A stretch of 59,609 nucleotides of DNA from a virus, in the IMG/VR virus record IMGVR_UViG_3300046168_000017, positions 1 to 59,609 of that record. One strand, given 5' to 3'. The position numbers were made by a program, and so were the translations under genes. Shown one piece after another: positions 54,626-59,609 of this stretch (position 1 is its first letter; each line of letters begins with the position of its first letter). Under the pieces are notes generated by a model. It had not been told where the DNA came from. It did no database searches and was given only the letters and a program-made list of their open reading frames with translations.

Positions 54626-56331
54626 GGCATTGGCTCGTCATTAGATATAGGTTCATGAGGTATAAAACAACCAGACTTTGGTTCCCATTTAAAATGTGCT
54701 TCAGCTCCATTTTCACCTAAGTTTTGAAACTTAACTTTAAGAACTTTAGCTTTAACTGTTCTAGCTTCATAATCTCTATGAACTAATATACCATGATAAC
54801 TAGCATCGTACCATTCACCACCACCTTTAATATTATACATTGTAGGCTCTTCCATTTTACCGTCTTTGTCTTTATACATTTTAGTTGGGTGAGCAACAAC
54901 AAATACTAATACATCAAACTTCTTAGCAAAGACTTCTATCTTTGTTAAGTATTCCATAGTGTATCTATTAACGTCTTCTGTTTTACAGTCTATGTCTCTT
55001 ACTTTATTAAACGGATCAATAACTAAACATTTAATACCTTTACGCTTAACAAGTTCTGCGCCTTTTCTAAGTACAGACTCTAACGTATAGCGCTCCATGT
55101 CAATATGAAAGTAATTAGTATTACAGTGATCTGCTATTTGATTCCATTTTTCGCTATGTATATCAGCTGACGTTGGCATGCCTTCCCAAGTCTTACGCAT
55201 TAACTTATGCGCATGTAAATACGTAGGAGCATTTTCTGGTGATGCAAAAGCTGTTTTCCAACCATAGTTACGATTGTAACCTACAACCATCTGATCAACA
55301 AAATCAGACTTACCGCTACTAGGTATACCAGTAACAGTAATAAACTGACCGGTGTACGTGCTAAATATGTCATCAAAGTTTTCCAAGCCGACTTGATATC
55401 CTTTCTTAAAACCGTTGCGTACAAAGTCTGTAACTTCGTCTTCGATGTCTTTAAAGGTTGTAACGTTTTCAAGCGGTACTGGTCGTGATTGAGAAATACG
55501 CTCTGCCAGTTTTTGTTTTCCATATTTTAAAAGGTATTCATTAGCATCTTTACAATCATCAAACGACGCTAGATAACAAACTTCAGCTCCAAGTCTACGG
55601 ACTAATTCTGATTGTAGTGCTTGACCTGCTTCATCTGAGTCAACAGCTAATATTACTTTTTCTTTATCTTCAAAATAATCTATACAATTATCAAGATAAT
55701 CAAGATTATTTGAATTTAATGTTGCACCATTAGGGACTGATATACTATTAGGTATACCAGCCTCATGTAGTGCTAACACATCCATTTCACCTTCGGTTAT
55801 AATACAATATTCATAACCTACTATGCTATTTATATTATAGAATACTTTTTCAGCACCCTTATATAATTTAAAGTTTTTTCTACCATCGCGATACTTAATA
55901 TTAATAAGTTGATCACCCATGAAATAGTTGAACTTTATAGCGTTCTCGGTTTTACCGGTCTGAGGCATATACTCAGAGCCTTGAGTAACTTTACAGTCAA
56001 GCAAGGTCTCTGGTGATATTCCTCTAGTTTCAAACCATTTCAATACTTTGTCATCTGCTAGTTCCGGATATTCAGGATCTGGTTGTACAGGTCTAGCGTA
56101 TTCTTTTTCACTAGCTCCTTTACGTTGATAACTATGTAACTGAAATGAAGTGTTACAATTATGACAAGTTCCGAGACCACGTTCCCAATCATAAGACGCA
56201 CATTTTGCCTTTTGATTTTTAGGTTTTCTATCATGAGAACATAAAGGGCATATACCCTGTTTCTTACCCTCTTCAAGCTTATATTGATTGAAATCATCAA
56301 TCAAGAATCCATTGATCTCTGTTGTCTGCAT
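54616..56331 (-). CDS. Primase-helicase (T7 gp4-like)
   Basis: The 571-residue protein has an N-terminal zinc ribbon (C28/C31 and C56/C59), a Toprim primase core (E180, with D184; D231/D233) and a DnaB-type helicase with Walker A at 335-342 (GIPSSGKS). The C terminus is acidic and ends PMPWE. It primes and unwinds phage DNA for replication. An AAATT-repeat leader precedes the start on the minus strand. No phage DNA polymerase is found in this window. Confidence 0.9.
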   Translation of the reverse strand: MQTTEINGFLIDDFNQYKLEEGKKQGICPLCSHDRKPKNQKAKCASYDWERGLGTCHNCNTSFQLHSYQRKGASEKEYARPVQPDPEYPELADDKVLKWFETRGISPETLLDCKVTQGSEYMPQTGKTENAIKFNYFMGDQLINIKYRDGRKNFKLYKGAEKVFYNINSIVGYEYCIITEGEMDVLALHEAGIPNSISVPNGATLNSNNLDYLDNCIDYFEDKEKVILAVDSDEAGQALQSELVRRLGAEVCYLASFDDCKDANEYLLKYGKQKLAERISQSRPVPLENVTTFKDIEDEVTDFVRNGFKKGYQVGLENFDDIFSTYTGQFITVTGIPSSGKSDFVDQMVVGYNRNYGWKTAFASPENAPTYLHAHKLMRKTWEGMPTSADIHSEKWNQIADHCNTNYFHIDMERYTLESVLRKGAELVKRKGIKCLVIDPFNKVRDIDCKTEDVNRYTMEYLTKIEVFAKKFDVLVFVVAHPTKMYKDKDGKMEEPTMYNIKGGGEWYDASYHGILVHRDYEARTVKAKVLKVKFQNLGENGAEAHFKWEPKSGCFIPHEPISNDEPMPWE

Positions 56332-56340
56332 TTAATTTAA

Positions 56341-56646
56341 TTAAAATGGTAAATCATCTGCCGGTGCTGCAGCCGGCGCTGCTTTTGGTTGGTCTTGTCT
56401 TGGAGCTGCGGCAACATTATCACCGTTCGTCCATACAACTTGAACATTACCTAAGTACGTTTTAGCTACTTTAGCTTCACGTTCTTCTTTTGTCTGTGCA
56501 ATTACCACAGGTCCTTGATTACCGAATTGATCCGGCTCGTCATTTAAGGTTATAGTAATTGGCAAGTACTTACCTTTCTTACCATCGATAACTTTTGATT
56601 TATCTATGTTAGTAAGGTTTATACTACATTTAATTATACTAGCCAT
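56341..56646 (-). CDS. ssb: SSB-like single-stranded DNA-binding protein
   Basis: The 101-residue product has an N-terminal OB-type beta pattern and a disordered Ala/Pro-rich C-terminal region ending DDLPF, the acid-Pro-Phe tip typical of SSB. The tip normally recruits partner proteins. It lies directly upstream of the primase-helicase. Confidence 0.65.
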   Translation of the reverse strand: MASIIKCSINLTNIDKSKVIDGKKGKYLPITITLNDEPDQFGNQGPVVIAQTKEEREAKVAKTYLGNVQVVWTNGDNVAAAPRQDQPKAAPAAAPADDLPF

Positions 56647-56647
56647 A

Positions 56648-56827
56648 TTATACGTAATTATTTATTTGATTAAACATTCTTTGCATTTGGTCTTTAGTAG
56701 CGTTTGTATTTCTACGCATGTTATCTACTGCTTTAACGTGGTTTTGTCCTGTGTAAAAATTATTTACATTAGTTTCAATTCCTGTTACTGTACAAATTTT
56801 TGTTTGGTTTTTTCTGGTTCTTGCCAT
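56648..56827 (-). CDS. Small basic protein beside SSB-like gene
   Basis: The 59-residue Asn/Lys/Arg-rich product (MARTRKNQTKICTVTG...) is helical near its C terminus and ends NQINNYV. It fits exactly between the exonuclease and SSB-like genes. It might bind nucleic acid; no motif proves this. Confidence 0.5.
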   Translation of the reverse strand: MARTRKNQTKICTVTGIETNVNNFYTGQNHVKAVDNMRRNTNATKDQMQRMFNQINNYV

Positions 56828-56829
56828 AA

Positions 56830-57561
56830 TTAAAGGGTTTTGTTAATAAAATATTGTGTAGGATCAAAGCCTTCAGACTTATAAAATAACTCATAAGCCT
56901 GTACTGCTCTTTCGACTTTGTCCTTACCACGTTCGTAAAATTCTGGTGAGCAGTCAAATATACCTATTTGATGTGTATTTTTATCTATAACAATAAAAAT
57001 CATTTCATAACCAAATAGTTTACTATAAATATAAGCTTGACTATCGTAATTGTACTTGGATGCTGAATATCTAAATTTATTAAGATCTGCTGTCGTCTTT
57101 AAATCAATGATCAGCTTTTCATTGTGGTTTATTATATCTGCCTTACCTTTCCATAGTTGACCTTCAAGCTCTGTTATACCTGGTGTTTCATATTCTGTGT
57201 TTGTATCACGTATCAAGCCTTTACATATATCATTAGCTAACATTTTTTCTGTCATTAACTCTATTGTATCAACTTCGTGTTGCAATAAACATAGTTCGCC
57301 ACCTGATATCTCTTTGTATGCTTTAGTATTTCTAGTTGTTGCTTCTATTATCTTAAACTTATTAAGCTTTTCTGGCTCTAATATAGCTGTGTGAAAATAT
57401 CCGCCAACTAGAAAAGCAGGTCGCGGTGCTTGCTGCTTTCCTAAAGCCAAAGGATTTGTAAGCAAAGTACTGATGTCAGAATTACTTAGATATTTCTTAC
57501 CGAAAGATCCATAATAATGCTCGTCATCACGTAGCTTTTCAATTGCTTTTTCTTTGTTCAT
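56830..57561 (-). CDS. PD-(D/E)XK exonuclease (RecE/YqaJ-type)
   Basis: The 243-residue protein has the nuclease core: H57 (GGYFHTAI), D142 (GKAD), D153 and K155 (IIDLKTT), and a downstream Q175. It probably resects DNA ends to ssDNA, feeding the ERF protein just upstream. This is a typical phage exonuclease-annealase pair. Confidence 0.8.
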   Translation of the reverse strand: MNKEKAIEKLRDDEHYYGSFGKKYLSNSDISTLLTNPLALGKQQAPRPAFLVGGYFHTAILEPEKLNKFKIIEATTRNTKAYKEISGGELCLLQHEVDTIELMTEKMLANDICKGLIRDTNTEYETPGITELEGQLWKGKADIINHNEKLIIDLKTTADLNKFRYSASKYNYDSQAYIYSKLFGYEMIFIVIDKNTHQIGIFDCSPEFYERGKDKVERAVQAYELFYKSEGFDPTQYFINKTL

Positions 57562-57562
57562 A

Positions 57563-58111
57563 TTATAGTGTATTTAGTGCGCCTTCTACTTCTTGAGAAA
57601 GAGCATACTTGGCTTTAATAGCCGATACTTTACCACCTGCTTTTATGTAGTCCTGGGCTTTACTAAAAGCTGGATCTTTTGTTGAGGTTAAAGTTGGTTT
57701 TTTTGGCGTAAATTTCTTTTTGCCATGATCATTTGTAGCGTCACTATCTGCAGTATCATCAATTAAGAATAAATTACCTAATGCGTATTTTTTAGCATAC
57801 GAAGATGCTGAACCAAATTGCTGAGGTGTTTGCATGCCTTTTTGATTTAAGTCTACACCAACTATAGCTGTAGCTTGTATAGCATTTTCGCCATCGGATA
57901 CAGTTGCAGTTGTTTGCATTATAGGCATATTGTGGTTATCGATTAGTTCTTCATTAATCGTTACCGATACTCCTAATTCTAATAAAAAGGGTTTTGTTGC
58001 TTCTAGGATGTCTTCGGCTGATCTGAAGTTGTACTTGCCGAAGGAGTTAAATCTACTTTTTTTCGATTTGAACTTTGTTTGAATTGTCGCTAATTTTTCG
58101 TTTATAGTCAT
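57563..58111 (-). CDS. erf: ERF-family single-strand annealing protein
   Basis: The 182-residue product has the ERF pattern: FGKYNFRSAEDILEATKPFL near residues 24-43 and QFGSASSYAKKYALGNLFLIDD about 97-118. It anneals complementary ssDNA and works with the exonuclease, whose start lies 2 bases beyond its stop. The Lys/Thr-rich C terminus is variable. Confidence 0.8.
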   Translation of the reverse strand: MTINEKLATIQTKFKSKKSRFNSFGKYNFRSAEDILEATKPFLLELGVSVTINEELIDNHNMPIMQTTATVSDGENAIQATAIVGVDLNQKGMQTPQQFGSASSYAKKYALGNLFLIDDTADSDATNDHGKKKFTPKKPTLTSTKDPAFSKAQDYIKAGGKVSAIKAKYALSQEVEGALNTL

Positions 58112-58185
58112 TCGTTTGTGTTTAAATTGCTTATTATTATAATTACATGTTTAATTGTTTGTTTACATTTTTCACTCTACTTAAC
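58112..58185 (-). other. AT-rich gap between sigma factor and recombination genes
   Basis: A 74-base AT-rich gap with several ATTA/TAAT motifs. It is the only sizeable gap in this part of the minus arm, so a promoter for the erf-to-nrdA run is plausible. No consensus could be recognised. Confidence 0.25.
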
Positions 58186-58947
58186 TTACACTATATCAAG
58201 TACTTGCGAGTGATCTACATTGTCTATTAGTTTTTGTACAGCTTGTTTTTTTAGTTCAGAAACACGTACATAAGCGCTGACACCATTTATTTTTAAATGA
58301 TCAGCTATTTCTCTTGCAGAGTGCTTATTACAATCTAAACCGTAGCTTAGTCTCAATGCTTCATACTCATTATAGTTTAAATATTTTTGCATTAAACCTT
58401 TTAGATATACGTTAAGTAACTGTATATTGTAAGGTTCTGATTTGTCGGCTATTTGATACATCATATTCTCTTCGTCATCGTTTGTAACTTGAGCGTCAAT
58501 ACTTAAAAATACAGAGTTAAAAAACAGTTCAACCATTTTTTTATCTTTAGGGTTTTTACGTATTTCATTTAGCTTATGCTCTGGTATACGCATATCGCCG
58601 CGAGCCATATCAATTCTACGTCTAATATTACCTTTAATTCTTTTACTAAAAAATGATTTTAATGTTTTCTCTATATCTTCTGATTCATTTAACATTTCCC
58701 AGTCAAGCTTATCTACAGCTTTAATTAAGCCTTCGTTACCTATTTGAAGTAAGTCATTAATACTTAAAACACCTGACGCTTGTTGTGTAGTTGAAAACTT
58801 ACGCGCTAGGTTTTCTACAAGAGGCATAAACTTAACGATGAGTTGATCTCTACTGTATTCATTCCATGTTAAACCTTCCATGTTTGCTATAGAAGTCTTT
58901 ACATCGTTTTTATATCTTATGTAGTTTTGTATGTTATATTTTTTCAT
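58186..58947 (-). CDS. Phage RNA polymerase sigma factor
   Basis: The 253-residue protein shows sigma-70 family layout: region 2 (LIVKFMPLVENLARKF...LSINDLLQIGNEGLIKAVDKLDW, and FFSKRIKGNIRRRID) and region 4 (YEALRLSYGL...SAREIADHLKINGVSAYVRVSELKK). It would direct host RNA polymerase to phage promoters, probably the late plus-strand arm. Confidence 0.8.
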   Translation of the reverse strand: MKKYNIQNYIRYKNDVKTSIANMEGLTWNEYSRDQLIVKFMPLVENLARKFSTTQQASGVLSINDLLQIGNEGLIKAVDKLDWEMLNESEDIEKTLKSFFSKRIKGNIRRRIDMARGDMRIPEHKLNEIRKNPKDKKMVELFFNSVFLSIDAQVTNDDEENMMYQIADKSEPYNIQLLNVYLKGLMQKYLNYNEYEALRLSYGLDCNKHSAREIADHLKINGVSAYVRVSELKKQAVQKLIDNVDHSQVLDIV

Positions 58948-59044
58948 ATTTTTCTAGCTTTTCAAATGCTTGTGACATTAGTTCGTTATCAGCGTAGTAT
59001 ATATTACCTATACTTGCCATCCATTCGTTAAAATCTTTAATCAT
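58934..59044 (-). CDS. Very small ORF overlapping both neighbours
   Basis: A 36-residue ORF (MIKDFNEWMASIGNIYYADN...) starts in an ATGA overlap with the end of the HTH gene and ends inside the start of the sigma gene. The overlapping signals at both ends suggest translation coupling. Could be a small regulator; function unknown. Confidence 0.4.
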   Translation of the reverse strand: MIKDFNEWMASIGNIYYADNELMSQAFEKLEKYEKI

Positions 59045-59609
59045 ATTTCTTGATTTAATATTGCTTTTTCTTTTCTTAAACAATCGTTTAAATTACGTTG
59101 TATAGTTCTAGTAGAACAGTTTAATAAACCAGCTATTCTACCCCATGTTATTGTTTTACCCATATCGTTTAGATCTAGCATGCATTGATAAATTGCTTCA
59201 CCATCTACACGACTAGATCTACCGATAAGCTTGCCAACGATACTCATCTTTTCGTTAGCAGTTAATCCGCTATAGTCTTTAAATATTATCTTACGTATTT
59301 TGTTTACAGGTGGTTCGCCACCATTTTTAAACACATCATCTATCATAGCTTGTAGCTTTTTATCACTTATAAAAAATGTTACAAAACCATTTTCTTTGTT
59401 AGCTATAAATTCATATACATGCGTAGGTAATAAACCTCTATCTTGATTAAGATAATATAAAACATAAAAATGCCACTTCAAAGATTTATATGTTGTAATC
59501 TTTGCTTTACTACGAAACAAATGATAACATTCATATGTACCATCTTCATAGTAACTATACAATGAGGTTTCGATCGTAGGTTTATCATTAACAGGATCTT
59601 TCCTGTAAT
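59041..59609 (-). CDS. Helix-turn-helix protein, 5' end cut by window edge
   Basis: The frame has no stop up to the right edge, so the start probably lies beyond 59609; a TTG at 59562 is a weak candidate. The C-terminal part has ITWGRIAGLLNCSTRTIQRNL, a clear helix-turn-helix, preceded by charged helical sequence with an EKMSIVGKLIGRSSR segment. It may be a phage regulator or a replication-associated protein. Confidence 0.6.
   Translation of the reverse strand, partial: YRKDPVNDKPTIETSLYSYYEDGTYECYHLFRSKAKITTYKSLKWHFYVLYYLNQDRGLLPTHVYEFIANKENGFVTFFISDKKLQAMIDDVFKNGGEPPVNKIRKIIFKDYSGLTANEKMSIVGKLIGRSSRVDGEAIYQCMLDLNDMGKTITWGRIAGLLNCSTRTIQRNLNDCLRKEKAILNQEI

Noticed and set aside
1-59609. CRISPR arrays, tRNA genes, integrase or insertion sequences
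   Set aside because: No regular repeat-spacer series, no cloverleaf, and no recombinase motif was recognised on either strand.

Overview
The window is a piece of a tailed double-stranded DNA phage, most likely a lytic, T7/podovirus-like phage of a marine or aquatic Bacteroidetes (flavobacterial) host. The evidence is a gene complement made almost entirely of terminase, portal, capsid, tail and phage-replication genes, a low GC content (about one third G+C by hand counts of several lines), and A/T-rich start-codon leaders such as repeated AAATT with no Shine-Dalgarno sequences, which is the Bacteroidetes style of translation start. Many small conserved proteins resemble those in uncultured marine phages. 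The host assignment is inference. I see no tRNA, rRNA, CRISPR array, insertion sequence, integrase or repressor. No DNA polymerase is present, and the last gene runs off the right edge, so the phage genome probably continues to the right.

Layout. Positions 1-485 are non-coding apart from one doubtful small ORF and carry TGTCATA repeats and a palindrome, likely a control region. From 486 to about 48.7 kb every gene is on the plus strand. First come four tail-fibre-like proteins built from shared modules (486-8814). Next are GroEL and GroES (9.2-11.0 kb), then a long run of very small, lysine-rich proteins of which many carry a short N-terminal SPF/SPL motif (11.4-16.2 kb), with a metallopeptidase-like protein, a holin and small structural proteins. 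A tandem GroES-like protein leads into the packaging/head block: a putative small terminase, TerL, portal, putative scaffold and major capsid protein (17.4-25.6 kb). Neck, tail and a large split tail protein follow (25.6-35.9 kb), then a cupin, an internal-virion-like protein, and a 2337-residue giant protein with metallopeptidase-like and HAD-phosphatase motifs (35.9-47.1 kb). The plus arm ends with more SPF/SPL proteins and lysis genes, including a T7-lysozyme-like amidase.

A strong hairpin at 48780-48810 separates this arm from the convergent minus-strand arm (48822-59609). That arm holds nucleotide metabolism (NrdA, NrdB, two MazG-like proteins, a thymidylate-synthase/dCMP-hydroxymethylase-family protein), T7-like endonuclease I, a primase-helicase with Toprim and DnaB-type domains, an SSB-like protein, a PD-(D/E)XK exonuclease with an ERF annealing protein, a phage sigma factor and a truncated helix-turn-helix protein at the edge.

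How it works together (inference): the minus arm is expressed early and converts host nucleotides into phage DNA, and its sigma factor probably directs host RNA polymerase to the late plus arm. The chaperonin genes next to the structural genes suggest that folding of phage virion proteins depends on a phage-specific GroEL/GroES set. The most notable features are a G+C-rich mosaic block inside terL, the SPF/SPL-tagged small-protein family, the GroEL plus two co-chaperonins, the Asp at a substrate-selecting position of the ThyA-like enzyme, and a GIY-YIG/MazG fusion.
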